Positions 1-7,241 of a stretch of DNA of 9,389 bases are shown piece after piece. Origin of the DNA: Polaribacter sp. (GTDB taxonomy: Bacteria > Bacteroidota > Bacteroidia > Flavobacteriales > Flavobacteriaceae); the NCBI GenBank assembly GCA_003537695.1, contig DPRC01000177.1, positions 12,625 through 22,013 of the forward strand, written 5' to 3'. The notes beneath the pieces were generated by a model, which ran no database searches, was not told where the DNA came from, and worked only from the letters and a program-made list of their open reading frames with translations. Each line of letters begins with the position of its first letter. Positions within the stretch are counted from its first letter, which is position 1. A program made the position numbers and the translations under genes.

Positions 1-540
1 AAAAAGTATTTCCCTACTAAAGGTTATTTTGCAGACTTAAATTTTAAATGGTATGCAGCCTCCTCCGGAAATAATGACCGGTTTAAAATGTTTTCTCAGG
101 CACGAGGGGTTGCTGGTTTTGCAGCTACATTTGCAAATAGACTTACCTTTCAAAACACGAATGAAGCAGGTTTTACTATTGACAACCCAGCATCCAATTT
201 GTTTGATTTTTACCTGGGCGGATACAATCAAAACTATATCAATACTTTTGTTTCTTTTTATGGTTATAAGTTTGCGGACTTGTCTAATAAATCATTTATA
301 AAGTCGCAATTCGACCTAAGGTATAAGGTGGGGGCTGCGCATTATTTTTCACTGATAGCAAACTATGCAAGGTTAGAAGACAATGTTTTTAAAGACCTAC
401 AATTATTTGACAATATTAAATCTGGGTATGCCTTGGGGTACAGCTACAACTCTATTGTTGGTCCTATAGAGTTAAAGTATAGCTGGACACCTGACAATAA
501 GAAAGGCTTTTGGTTATTTAACTTAGGCTTTTGGTTTTAA
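1..540 (+). CDS. C-terminal part of a probable patatin-like phospholipase with outer-membrane beta-barrel (5' end outside window)
   Basis: An open frame runs from base 1 to the TAA at 538-540, giving the last 179 residues of a longer protein. The visible part is rich in alternating aromatic and polar residues and ends in a terminal Phe (LFNLGFWF), as outer-membrane barrel strands do. Segments such as FDFYLGGYNQNYINTF, GYALGYSYNSIVGPIELKYS and the FNLGFWF end resemble, from memory, the C-terminal barrel (BamA/Omp85-like) of flavobacterial patatin-family proteins. In those the N-terminal half is a Ser-Asp acyl hydrolase. The catalytic part is not in the window, so the enzyme assignment is inference; outer-membrane barrel is the safer claim. 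The gene converges on the phosphate transporter and shares a terminator with it. Another Omp85-type barrel protein remains possible. Confidence 0.7.
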   Translation, partial: KKYFPTKGYFADLNFKWYAASSGNNDRFKMFSQARGVAGFAATFANRLTFQNTNEAGFTIDNPASNLFDFYLGGYNQNYINTFVSFYGYKFADLSNKSFIKSQFDLRYKVGAAHYFSLIANYARLEDNVFKDLQLFDNIKSGYALGYSYNSIVGPIELKYSWTPDNKKGFWLFNLGFWF

Positions 541-546
541 GCAAAA

Positions 547-574
547 AAAAACCATGAAGTGAATCATGGTTTTT
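547..574. terminator. Bidirectional intrinsic terminator between convergent genes
   Basis: An 11-bp perfect stem (AAAAACCATGA at 547-557, TCATGGTTTTT at 564-574) encloses a 6-base loop. It is preceded by a run of A and ends in T's, so it works as a hairpin plus U-tract in both directions; the minus-strand U-tract (nine, opposite 543-551) is the better one. It lies 6 bases after the plus-strand stop and 23 bases beyond the minus-strand stop, as expected for a terminator shared by two convergent genes. Confidence 0.85.
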
Positions 575-597
575 AAAAAGCAGGTATTTGTTACCTC

Positions 598-2865
598 TTA
601 ATTATTTTGTTTTGTACTTAGGTAGAACTCTTCGTACGTATTTAAAAGATTCATTAAAGCAGAAATCAAATCTTTAGTCTCTAGTAACAAACTAAAATAA
701 AGTGTTGTGTTTTTAGGACTTGTTTCATCTGTTCTAATTCTAGAAACTTGATTCTCAATAGAAAGAGAAACGTTTTTAAATAGCTCTTGCTTTTCAATTA
801 GAATCTCACCTAAATTATCAAAAGTTCTTTTTTCAAAAACATCTGCAACTTTCATTAATAAATCAGACAATTCTTCATCTATTTGCTTCAGGTCTTTTAA
901 TTGTCCTTTTTTTAGATTTTTATGATTGTTGTTTACGTGCTTGTAACTCGCTCTAGAAATATAACTAATAGATTGCGCAACATCTTGTAAATACCCTAAA
1001 ACCATAATATAAAACCTACTTGCTTGCACAGAAGTTTCATCTAAGGATTTAATGAAATAGAAAACACCATCTTTTAGGGAGTCAATTTCATCATTTAATT
1101 TACCAACATGTTTGTCTGTTTTTCGCAGCTTATTTAAATCGTGTTTTGCCAAATCATCGACAACATTTGTATATAATTTATTTACTCTGTTGGCAACACT
1201 AGAAATATGATCTGCACTTTCTTCAATAACTCCATTGATAGTAATTGACTCTGACCTTTCTATGTATTCTTGTTTTTTAACTTCTTTGGATCTTTTCCTG
1301 TGAAGTAGCGAGTTTCTTCCAATTAAGAGCGCTACCACTGCTAATAAAATTGGGATCATAACCATATCCCAGCTAATTAAGTATGCAACTAAAGCGGCTG
1401 CTAAGAAAGCGGTAATTGCGGTTAAAAACCAACCACCAATAACATTAATTACACCTGCAACCCTATAGACAGCACTTTCACGCCCCCAAGCTCTGTCTGC
1501 TAAGGAAGTTCCCATTGCCACCATAAAAGTTACATAAGTTGTAGACAAAGGTAATTTCATGGAAGTTGCAATAGAGATTAAAATTCCTGCAACAATTAAG
1601 TTTACAGAGGCTCTTACCATATCAAACGCAGGCAATTCATAGGTTTTGTCTTTCGGTAATTCTATAACAGGCTTTTGAAACTTAGAGTCTATAAAATTCA
1701 ACAGTGCTTTAGGAAAGATAAAACTGATCCCTTTATTGATCGTCATGGCAGTTCTTACCACAACTCTTGACAATGGATTGGGTTGAAATTTTTCATGCCC
1801 TTCTCCCTGACGAGAGAGATCAATACCTGTTTTTATTACATTTTGAGCTTTACTAGAAGTCCATAAAGTAGCAACCATAATTGCCCCGGCGAATAATAAT
1901 AACCAAATATTAGAGGGTACTTTTTTAGCTAAAACTCCCATTGAAAATGCATCTGCACTTAATCCTAGGGTATTTATTAAAGGGTCATTTAATGCCTGAT
2001 AAGAATTCCAGGCAGCAATAGGTACACCCACAAAGTTTACCAAGTCATTTCCTGAGAAAGCCATTGCTAAAGAAAAGGTACCGATTCCGATAATCAATTT
2101 TAAAACATTTACTTTAAAAGCTGCAATTAAAATCTGAGAAATAACGGACCAAATAACAAAACTTCCCGCGATAATTGCGATGGTATTTCCTTCAATAAGA
2201 TATTTTATGTCTTTGTAAAAAGGAGTTCCTTTCATTCCTTTTATAATGATAAAGTAGGTGATTGCTGTAATTGCAAATCCACCAAATAAGGCGCTAATGT
2301 AGGTAGCTCTCTTTTCAAAATTGAAAGAGTAAATCATCCGAGAGGTAAATTGTACAATGGCTCCCACGGAAAATGCTACAACAACAGAGAGTAGAATTCC
2401 AAAAATTATTTTAGTAGCCGTTTCGTGATTGATATAACTCCAAATATCACTAAAAGATTGGGCGTCATTTGCTGATATTTTAATCAAAGAAATACAAACT
2501 GCAGCTCCTAATAGTTCAAATACAATAGAAACAGTGGTAGAGGTTGGCATTCCTAGTGAGTTAAAGATATCTAATAGCAGAATATCTGTAATCATTACCG
2601 CCATAAAAATGAACATGATGTCTTGGAACATAAACATGCTAGGGTTAAAAATCCCTTTACGTGCCACCTCCATCATTCCACTAGAGGTAATTGCTCCAAA
2701 GAACACTCCTAAACTGGCAATGATCATAATATTTCTTACGGATATTGCTTTTGAGCCAATTGCGGAGTTTAAAAAGTTTACCGCATCATTACTAACTCCT
2801 ACTACTAAATCTACAATAGCTAAAACAGCCAAAGCAACTAACATTAAAATATATGGATCTCCCAT
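598..2865 (-). CDS. Inorganic phosphate transporter, PiT family, with fused C-terminal PhoU-like domain
   Basis: This 755-residue inner-membrane protein is a PiT-family (PF01384) transporter, which imports phosphate, often as a metal-phosphate complex, by cation symport. The family's duplicated signatures are visible: GVSNDAVNF (23-31) with GMPTSTT (105-111), then SGNDLVNFVG (271-280) with LPLSTTY (438-444). About ten hydrophobic segments lie between residues 5 and 515. Residues about 530-755 are charged, helical and cytoplasmic, and resemble a PhoU/DUF47 domain. E. coli PitA has about 500 residues, so the extra length is this domain, a known arrangement in Bacteroidetes. The ATG at 2863-2865 begins MGDPYILMLV, immediately hydrophobic, with no better start upstream. 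The leader AATCAATCGAA has no Shine-Dalgarno. The porin gene lies 80 bases upstream on the same strand, so co-transcription is likely. The gap also carries a Pho-box-like element, suggesting a second promoter. Confidence 0.95.
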   Translation of the reverse strand: MGDPYILMLVALAVLAIVDLVVGVSNDAVNFLNSAIGSKAISVRNIMIIASLGVFFGAITSSGMMEVARKGIFNPSMFMFQDIMFIFMAVMITDILLLDIFNSLGMPTSTTVSIVFELLGAAVCISLIKISANDAQSFSDIWSYINHETATKIIFGILLSVVVAFSVGAIVQFTSRMIYSFNFEKRATYISALFGGFAITAITYFIIIKGMKGTPFYKDIKYLIEGNTIAIIAGSFVIWSVISQILIAAFKVNVLKLIIGIGTFSLAMAFSGNDLVNFVGVPIAAWNSYQALNDPLINTLGLSADAFSMGVLAKKVPSNIWLLLFAGAIMVATLWTSSKAQNVIKTGIDLSRQGEGHEKFQPNPLSRVVVRTAMTINKGISFIFPKALLNFIDSKFQKPVIELPKDKTYELPAFDMVRASVNLIVAGILISIATSMKLPLSTTYVTFMVAMGTSLADRAWGRESAVYRVAGVINVIGGWFLTAITAFLAAALVAYLISWDMVMIPILLAVVALLIGRNSLLHRKRSKEVKKQEYIERSESITINGVIEESADHISSVANRVNKLYTNVVDDLAKHDLNKLRKTDKHVGKLNDEIDSLKDGVFYFIKSLDETSVQASRFYIMVLGYLQDVAQSISYISRASYKHVNNNHKNLKKGQLKDLKQIDEELSDLLMKVADVFEKRTFDNLGEILIEKQELFKNVSLSIENQVSRIRTDETSPKNTTLYFSLLLETKDLISALMNLLNTYEEFYLSTKQNN

Positions 2866-2918
2866 TTCGATTGATTAAATTAAGTTTTGCGAAGCTACAA
2901 ACATTAAAAAAGCTGAAT

Positions 2919-2934
2919 GTTATGCTTACGTTAT
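2919..2934 (-). promoter_or_regulatory. Pho-box-like 16-base element upstream of the PiT gene
   Basis: On the minus strand this reads ATAACGTAAGCATAAC: two ATAAC half-sites exactly 11 bases apart. It lies 53 bases before the PiT start codon. A promoter-like TAATGTTTG (2906 down to 2898), close to the Bacteroidetes -7 consensus TAnnTTTG but with one extra base, follows 12 bases downstream. That places the element where a -33 box would be, the usual position for a Pho-type activator. The binding protein is inferred, not shown. Confidence 0.55.
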
Positions 2935-2945
2935 ATTTATACTGA

Positions 2946-4154
2946 TTAAAAATGAATGTCTACTTGTAATCTATAGAGTAGTTGGTTTTTTTTAAAACCA
3001 ATATCTGTGTAACTGAGGTCTGTTTGTATTTTTAATTGATGTCCAGAGATATATTTAGACAGACCCAAAGTGTATTGATTTTCGTGCGCTTGTCCAGAAT
3101 TATTTACGTCTAAAGAAATATTTGTGTACCGTCCAGAAAGTTCTATCGTTTTAGATATTAAATATCCAGTTTGCAGATTCAAACCACTACCTACCTGCAC
3201 TTCATCTCCAGTTAAAGAACCATCAGAATTTTTTGCAAAAGCATCAGCCGCAGTTCTATTTGCGTATTCTACCATGAAAGAAAAGCCATTGTACTTGTAC
3301 ATGGCATCTAAAAATAAAGTAGAAATATTTGTGGAATAAAAACCAATATCATTTGTCATATAAGTGCCTTGGTTGCTTCGTGTTTTTGAGGCGTTATTAT
3401 TGAAGTCGTATGCAAATCCCAGTGATAATTTTGGGGAAGGCTCAAATTTTAAATCACTTCCTTTATAATCCCCTTTGCCTGTAAAGTCTCCAAAAGGGAA
3501 AAGTTCTACTCTTGAGGTATATTGATGTCCGCCAATATTTCCAGTTGTAATATTTCTTCCCTCTCCTTGTGCGATAGAAAATATCTCCTTTACTAAAAAG
3601 CGATCTGTAAGTTTAAAGTGATGTCTTAACTGCACGCCCATATCTCTATCGATTGTAAACCTGCTGTTTAGTAAAGAACGATCTACCTGTTGCAAATTGG
3701 CAGAAGAGATTACACGCTCTCTATTTCCTGGGAGTTTAGTTTGTCCAAACCATAAAACAAAGTTTCCATGAAAATTATATTTTAAAACGGCGTCTAAAAT
3801 ATATCTTGGTGCATTACTTGTGTATTTTGAAGCTCCAGATTGATCCCTATTCGAAAGTCCTAACTCTACTTTGTATTGTAATTTTGGAGAATATGCAAAT
3901 CCGTCAAATTTTAAACGAGAGCGTCTAATAAGCATTGAAGACTGTTGGTTTGTTAAGCCATTGCTAACCTCCCATTTACTAGTTGCAAGTGTTTGAAAAC
4001 GCAAACCTATTTTCATAGACCACGTGCTGTCTTGTCCTATTAAATTAAAAAGCCCTTTTCCAAATTTTGGAGCATTAATTTCTTGTGATTTTGTACTTGA
4101 GAAAGCACAGATACACAACAGTATCGCTGCTTTTTGCAGTGTAAAAAATTTCAT
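2946..4154 (-). CDS. Phosphate-selective porin O/P family protein (OprO/OprP-like)
   Basis: This is a 402-residue outer-membrane porin. The signal peptide MKFFTLQKAAILLCICAFSS is followed by a probable cleavage near SSTKSQ|E (about residue 24). The mature part opens with WSMKIGLRFQTLATSKW, continues with MLIRRSRLKFDGFAYSPKLQ and YKVELGLSNRD, then shows alternating aromatic strands and the terminal Phe of VDIHF. The RRSRLKFDG...YKVEL layout and the later LWFGQTKLPGNRERVISS segment are typical of Porin_O_P (PF07396), which includes phosphate- and polyphosphate-selective channels. I chose the ATG at 4152-4154. The frame could extend to a TTG at 4176-4178, but that would put MQRQKLII before a normal signal peptide. 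It is the first gene of the likely porin-PiT operon, so phosphate could cross outer then inner membrane through one operon's products. Substrate selectivity is inferred; many Bacteroidetes members of this family are uncharacterised. Confidence 0.88.
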   Translation of the reverse strand: MKFFTLQKAAILLCICAFSSTKSQEINAPKFGKGLFNLIGQDSTWSMKIGLRFQTLATSKWEVSNGLTNQQSSMLIRRSRLKFDGFAYSPKLQYKVELGLSNRDQSGASKYTSNAPRYILDAVLKYNFHGNFVLWFGQTKLPGNRERVISSANLQQVDRSLLNSRFTIDRDMGVQLRHHFKLTDRFLVKEIFSIAQGEGRNITTGNIGGHQYTSRVELFPFGDFTGKGDYKGSDLKFEPSPKLSLGFAYDFNNNASKTRSNQGTYMTNDIGFYSTNISTLFLDAMYKYNGFSFMVEYANRTAADAFAKNSDGSLTGDEVQVGSGLNLQTGYLISKTIELSGRYTNISLDVNNSGQAHENQYTLGLSKYISGHQLKIQTDLSYTDIGFKKNQLLYRLQVDIHF

Positions 4155-4158
4155 TATT

Positions 4159-4171
4159 ATTAGTTTTTGTC
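4159..4171. repeat. 13-base arm of a long-range inverted repeat, in the porin leader
   Basis: On the minus strand this is GACAAAAACTAAT, directly upstream of AATAATG, the porin start. Its exact reverse complement sits about 100 bases away at 4272-4284. A transcript covering both arms, or a separate minus-strand RNA carrying the distant arm, could pair here and cover the translation start region. Confidence 0.6.
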
Positions 4172-4193
4172 GCTGCAAATAACTAACAACAAT

Positions 4194-4209
4194 GTTAAGT
4201 TAACGTTAT
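4194..4209 (-). promoter_or_regulatory. Pho-box-like 16-base element upstream of the porin gene
   Basis: On the minus strand this reads ATAACGTTAACTTAAC, with outer NTAAC units 11 bases apart and a third TTAAC in the middle. A further TTAAT lies 11 bases upstream (4220-4216), so three units are in phase. It is 39 bases before the porin ATG. A degenerate -7-like GTTATTTG (4183-4176) follows; if used, the transcript would start about 15 bases before the start codon. The first six bases match the element upstream of the PiT gene (ATAACG). Confidence 0.6.
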
Positions 4210-4220
4210 TGGAATATTAA

Positions 4221-4253
4221 AAAAACAAAAAAACTGCCTTGGCCAAAGGCAGT
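4221..4253 (-). terminator. Minus-strand intrinsic terminator without an assigned gene
   Basis: An 8-bp perfect stem (ACTGCCTT at 4233-4240, AAGGCAGT at 4246-4253) has a 5-base loop. On the minus strand it is followed by seven T's, a G, and another seven T's (4232 down to 4218, including the end of the tract). There is no T-run on the plus-strand side, so it acts only on minus-strand transcripts. It lies between the TonB-receptor promoter region and the porin promoter. It may end a small RNA or antisense transcript, or insulate the porin from reverse transcription. Confidence 0.75.
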
Positions 4254-4271
4254 ATGTCCTATAAAATAGTT

Positions 4272-4284
4272 GACAAAAACTAAT
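4272..4284. repeat. 13-base arm of a long-range inverted repeat, partner of 4159-4171
   Basis: The plus strand reads GACAAAAACTAAT, the exact reverse complement of 4159-4171. It overlaps a local hairpin (AAAAAC at 4275-4280, GTTTTT at 4285-4290) with loop TAAT. On a minus-strand RNA, part of this arm would therefore sit in a hairpin loop, a typical layout for an exposed pairing seed. Confidence 0.6.
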
Positions 4285-4302
4285 GTTTTTATAATGACAA
4301 TT

Positions 4303-4316
4303 TATCTCTTGAGATA
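4303..4316. repeat. Short palindrome, possible operator
   Basis: TATCTC-TT-GAGATA is a perfect 6-bp inverted repeat with a 2-base centre, too AT-rich and short of T's to be a terminator. It lies mid-way between the two divergent promoters and could be a dimeric regulator site, or the 5' end of a minus-strand RNA. Chance is possible in this base composition. Confidence 0.25.
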
Positions 4317-4389
4317 CGTGCAAAGATCTAGGTATTATTTGAATTTTATGTTTCATTTAAATTATTAAAAGGTTAACAGTTTTTTCAAT

Positions 4390-4460
4390 TTAACCTTAAG
4401 TTAATGTTTCTGTAATACAATCATAATTTACTGCTAACACAGACTTAACAATACAATAAG
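4390..4460 (+). promoter_or_regulatory. Array of seven 11-base TAA units upstream of the TonB receptor, beginning with a Pho-like 16-base element
   Basis: Cut into 11-mers from 4390, the sequence starts each unit with TTAAC (4390), TTAAT (4401), GTAAT (4412), ATAAT (4423), CTAAC (4434), TTAAC (4445) and ATAAG (4456). TAA is at positions 2-4 of every unit with no slip in phase. The first 16 bases, TTAACCTTAAGTTAAT, match the composite element seen at the other three genes. The last strong unit (4445-4449) lies 14 bases before the TTTG of a -7-like GACTTTTG (4460-4467). That would start the transcript about 16 bases before the ATG. Confidence 0.6.
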
Positions 4461-4489
4461 ACTTTTGCATTAGAAAATAATCAACAATA

Positions 4490-7237
4490 ATGAAGAAGTT
4501 TTTATTTATAATTTTTATTGTATTTAGTCAAATTGCTAGCAGTCAGGATAAGGGAATCCTAAAAGGTTTGTTAACAGATAAAGAAGCAAATAACGAGACA
4601 CTGCCATTTGCAAACGTGTTTTTAAAAGGCACTAATATTGGAGCAACAACAGATTTTGATGGAAATTATTCCTTTCAAGTTCCTGCAGGCACGCACACCG
4701 TGTTATTTAGTTTTTTAGGGTATAAAACCATAGAAAAAACATTTACGATTGCAGCAGCCCAAACATTTGTGTTGAATCAAATTATGTCTGCTGAAGAAGG
4801 AGTGGCGTTAGATGAGATTGTAATAAAGTCTTCAACAGGAAAGGAATCTGCAAGTGCTCTTTTATTGGAGCAAAAGAAAGCAACAGTTATCATAGAAAGT
4901 ATTGGAGCACAAACATTGGCAAAAGTAGGTGTTGCGAATGCAGCAAATGCCACCACTAAAATTGCCGGAGTTACAAAAAGTGAAGGTTCAGGAAGTATTT
5001 ATATAAGAGGTTTAGGGGATCGATATTTAGCAACCATGATGAATGGGCTGCCAATACCTTCTGACGATGTCGAAAACAAAAATATCAACTTAAATTTATT
5101 TTCAACCAATATTATAAAAAATATAGGAATTAGTAAAACTTACAGCACAGTAGGTTATGCGGACCAAGGTTCTGGAAAGGTGGATGTAAATTCTAAAGAG
5201 TATTCTAAAAAAGGATTTTCTATCTCATTAGCAGGAGGAGCAAATACAAATGTTGCTGGCCTTTCTGATGATTTTAGAACCACGATTACAAATAAAGATG
5301 TTACCCTTGGTTTTCATCAGAAACAATTTGCATTGCAAAATCTAATTACTTTGCAAGGTTGGGATACAGAAACTGTAGCTACGCCAACAAACTTTAATGG
5401 CTCTTTTTCGGCGGCAAAGAAATTTGAGGCTTTTGGGAAACAGGTAGCTGTTTTCTTTACGGGTAGTCATTCTAAAACTTTTGAGTATCAAAAAGGAGTA
5501 TTTAGGGCATACCGATCAAATGTATTGGACAGAGAATTTACAGATGCTGTGCAATATGCCTCTAGGGCAAATACAACGGGATATATTAATATTCGTTTAA
5601 AGCTAAATAACAATAATAAAATTAAGTACAATACGCTGTTCGTAAATACAGGTGTAGATAATTTATATGAACAAGGAAGAAATGGGGTAGGATATGTTTT
5701 CGATCAAGACCCTCAAGAAACAGGGGCATTCGTGAGAGATCAAAATTTTAGGCAGACCACCTTATTTGTAAATCAACTTTTAGGAGAACATCAGTGGAAT
5801 GAAAGCAATACCTTAAAGTGGGCTGGAGGCTTTAATTTTGTTTTAGCGGAGGAGCCAAACAGGATTAGAAATGAAGTAAACATTTTGGACATTACTGCTT
5901 CCCCAGAAATTCAATATGCCCATGTTGGCGATTTTCAGCAAAGAAAGTCAAGCCAGAAAATTCAGGATACAGAATACAATGCGACACTAGAAAATAAATG
6001 GATGCTTGGCATAAAAGAGGAGGGTAATAAGCCATTCGCTTTAAATTATGGTTTTAATTATAGACATAAAGAAAGAACGTTCAAATCGTTATTTGTAGGC
6101 GTAAAAGCGAAAGATTTTAGAGCGGGTTCGATTGATGCATTATCAACAACATTTACCACTACAAACTTTAATAATGGTTTGACTTTAAGACCTCGAGTAG
6201 CGGACAGATATGAGGCAGGGCTAGATATTATGGCCGGCTTTGTCAACTTTGATTTCCAATTGGACAACAAGCTGTCGGGAGCTTTAGGGTTTCGTTTGGA
6301 AAGAGATGAAATACATGTAATTTGGGATGTTGCTAATTATGTAGGTAGAGTAGGGTCTTTAAAGAGAACGTATCAAAGTTTATACCCGAGTATAAACTTA
6401 AAATACGAGTTGGCAGAGAATAATTATTTGCGCTTTGCGGGGAGTATTACGCAGACATTGCCAGAATTTAAAGAGCTAGCGCCTTTTGAATATGTTTCTC
6501 CAACAGGGCGAGTAACCAAAGGAAATCCAGACTTACAGAAATCAAAAATTTATAATTTTGATTTAAAATATGAGATCTTCCCACAAAGAGGGCAACTTTT
6601 TTCTCTCGCTACTTTTTACAAACAAATTAGTGATCCTATTAACTTATCGCAGACAAGAGGTTCTTCAGGATACTTTATGTACTCAAATACTGGTAAAAAG
6701 GCAAATGTATACGGGGTTGAGTTTGAAGCAAAAACTGCACTATTAAAAAACGCGGCATCGGAAAATATTTTGAATATTACTGGGAATATGACCAAAATGT
6801 GGCTCGAGCAGGATTTACTAGCAGACTTTCAATACAAAGACATTACAACTTCTAGTGTGCAAGGAGCATCTGATTTTATTGCAAACGCTTCTTTAAATTA
6901 TACAAATCAAAAAGAAAAAGAACTGATGGCAACTGTAACGGGTAATTATTCATCAGATAAGATTTTTGCATTAGGGTCTCCTGAAGACTTTACAAATAGT
7001 GCTGCCTTGTATAATGATGAAATTATAGAAAAAGGGTTTGTAGCCTTGGATCTTGTGGTCAGTAAAAAAATTACAAAAAATATATTGCTAAAGTTCGTCG
7101 GCAGAAATCTTTTGAATCCAGAAATTAAGCAAACGCAAAAAGTAAGAAGTCTAATTACGCGCGTAGAAACAACAGAAACAGTTTCCTCTTATAAAAAAGG
7201 AAGTCAGTTGACCTGCAGTATTAAGTATACATTCTAG
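4490..7237 (+). CDS. TonB-dependent outer-membrane receptor with N-terminal carboxypeptidase-regulatory-like domain
   Basis: The 915-residue protein is a TonB-dependent receptor, an energised outer-membrane importer. A signal peptide (1 to about 19, ending IASSQ) is followed by a CarboxypepD_reg-like beta-sandwich (about 22-98; ATTDFDGNYSFQVPAG at 52-67). A linker ALDEIVIKSS (106-115) leads to the plug domain (about 125-238; SIYIRGLGDRYLATMMNGLP at 169-188). A 22-strand-type barrel then runs to the terminal Phe (IKYTF). The LGDRY...NGLPIPS plug subtype differs from the usual SusC signature, and no SusD-like gene follows. Instead a beta-helix-like lipoprotein gene lies 129 bases downstream without an intervening terminator, so the two are probably a pair. 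The ATG follows the A-rich leader AATCAACAATA with no Shine-Dalgarno, usual for the phylum. Substrate cannot be read from the sequence; a phosphate-containing ligand is inferred from the shared upstream motif and the neighbouring phosphate genes. Confidence 0.93.
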   Translation: MKKFLFIIFIVFSQIASSQDKGILKGLLTDKEANNETLPFANVFLKGTNIGATTDFDGNYSFQVPAGTHTVLFSFLGYKTIEKTFTIAAAQTFVLNQIMSAEEGVALDEIVIKSSTGKESASALLLEQKKATVIIESIGAQTLAKVGVANAANATTKIAGVTKSEGSGSIYIRGLGDRYLATMMNGLPIPSDDVENKNINLNLFSTNIIKNIGISKTYSTVGYADQGSGKVDVNSKEYSKKGFSISLAGGANTNVAGLSDDFRTTITNKDVTLGFHQKQFALQNLITLQGWDTETVATPTNFNGSFSAAKKFEAFGKQVAVFFTGSHSKTFEYQKGVFRAYRSNVLDREFTDAVQYASRANTTGYINIRLKLNNNNKIKYNTLFVNTGVDNLYEQGRNGVGYVFDQDPQETGAFVRDQNFRQTTLFVNQLLGEHQWNESNTLKWAGGFNFVLAEEPNRIRNEVNILDITASPEIQYAHVGDFQQRKSSQKIQDTEYNATLENKWMLGIKEEGNKPFALNYGFNYRHKERTFKSLFVGVKAKDFRAGSIDALSTTFTTTNFNNGLTLRPRVADRYEAGLDIMAGFVNFDFQLDNKLSGALGFRLERDEIHVIWDVANYVGRVGSLKRTYQSLYPSINLKYELAENNYLRFAGSITQTLPEFKELAPFEYVSPTGRVTKGNPDLQKSKIYNFDLKYEIFPQRGQLFSLATFYKQISDPINLSQTRGSSGYFMYSNTGKKANVYGVEFEAKTALLKNAASENILNITGNMTKMWLEQDLLADFQYKDITTSSVQGASDFIANASLNYTNQKEKELMATVTGNYSSDKIFALGSPEDFTNSAALYNDEIIEKGFVALDLVVSKKITKNILLKFVGRNLLNPEIKQTQKVRSLITRVETTETVSSYKKGSQLTCSIKYTF

Positions 7238-7241
7238 AGAG

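Larger units (their letters stand above)
4221..4328 (-). ncRNA. Possible small RNA ending at the orphan terminator (speculative)
   Basis: A strong minus-strand terminator (4253 down to 4221) lies upstream of the porin gene with no reading frame feeding into it, so some transcript should end here. On the minus strand GATCTTTG (4328-4321) is one mismatch from the -7 consensus TAnnTTTG and would start an RNA of roughly 90 bases. That RNA would hold the hairpin 4290-4275 and then the terminator hairpin. It would contain ATTAGTTTTTGTC (4284-4272), complementary over 13 bases to the porin leader. No clear -33 element is visible and no known RNA family is recognised. Confidence 0.22.
4155..4489. other. 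Divergent regulatory region between the porin and TonB receptor genes (335 bases, no gene)
   Basis: I see no convincing reading frame here. From left to right it holds the porin leader with a 13-base repeat arm, the porin Pho-like element (4194-4220) and the minus-strand terminator (4221-4253). Next come a small hairpin AAAAAC-TAAT-GTTTTT (4275-4290), the second repeat arm (4272-4284) and a palindrome TATCTC-TT-GAGATA (4303-4316). Last is the 11-base-periodic array in front of the TonB receptor (4390-4460). Confidence 0.75.

Noticed and set aside
53..301. Alternative plus-strand frame over the first partial gene
   Set aside because: The other frame is open from base 1 through the whole stretch and has barrel-like strands with a terminal Phe. 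This one overlaps it out of frame and has no recognisable features.
582..594. GGTA-N5-TACC hairpin near the PiT stop codon
   Set aside because: A 4-bp stem without a T-run is too weak; the adjacent 11-bp hairpin at 547-574 explains termination on both strands.
2534..2878. Plus-strand reading frame opposite the PiT gene start
   Set aside because: It is fully antisense to a well-recognised membrane protein. Its hydrophobic content just reflects the complementary strand.
4155..4178. Extended porin start at TTG (4176-4178), adding MQRQKLII
   Set aside because: The ATG at 4152-4154 begins a textbook signal peptide. The extension would put extra residues before it, uses a rare start codon, and overlaps the likely transcription start.
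4303..4316. Palindrome TATCTCTTGAGATA as a terminator
   Set aside because: The stem is only 6 bp and AT-rich with a 2-base loop and no following T-run on either strand; a regulator site is more likely, if it is functional at all.
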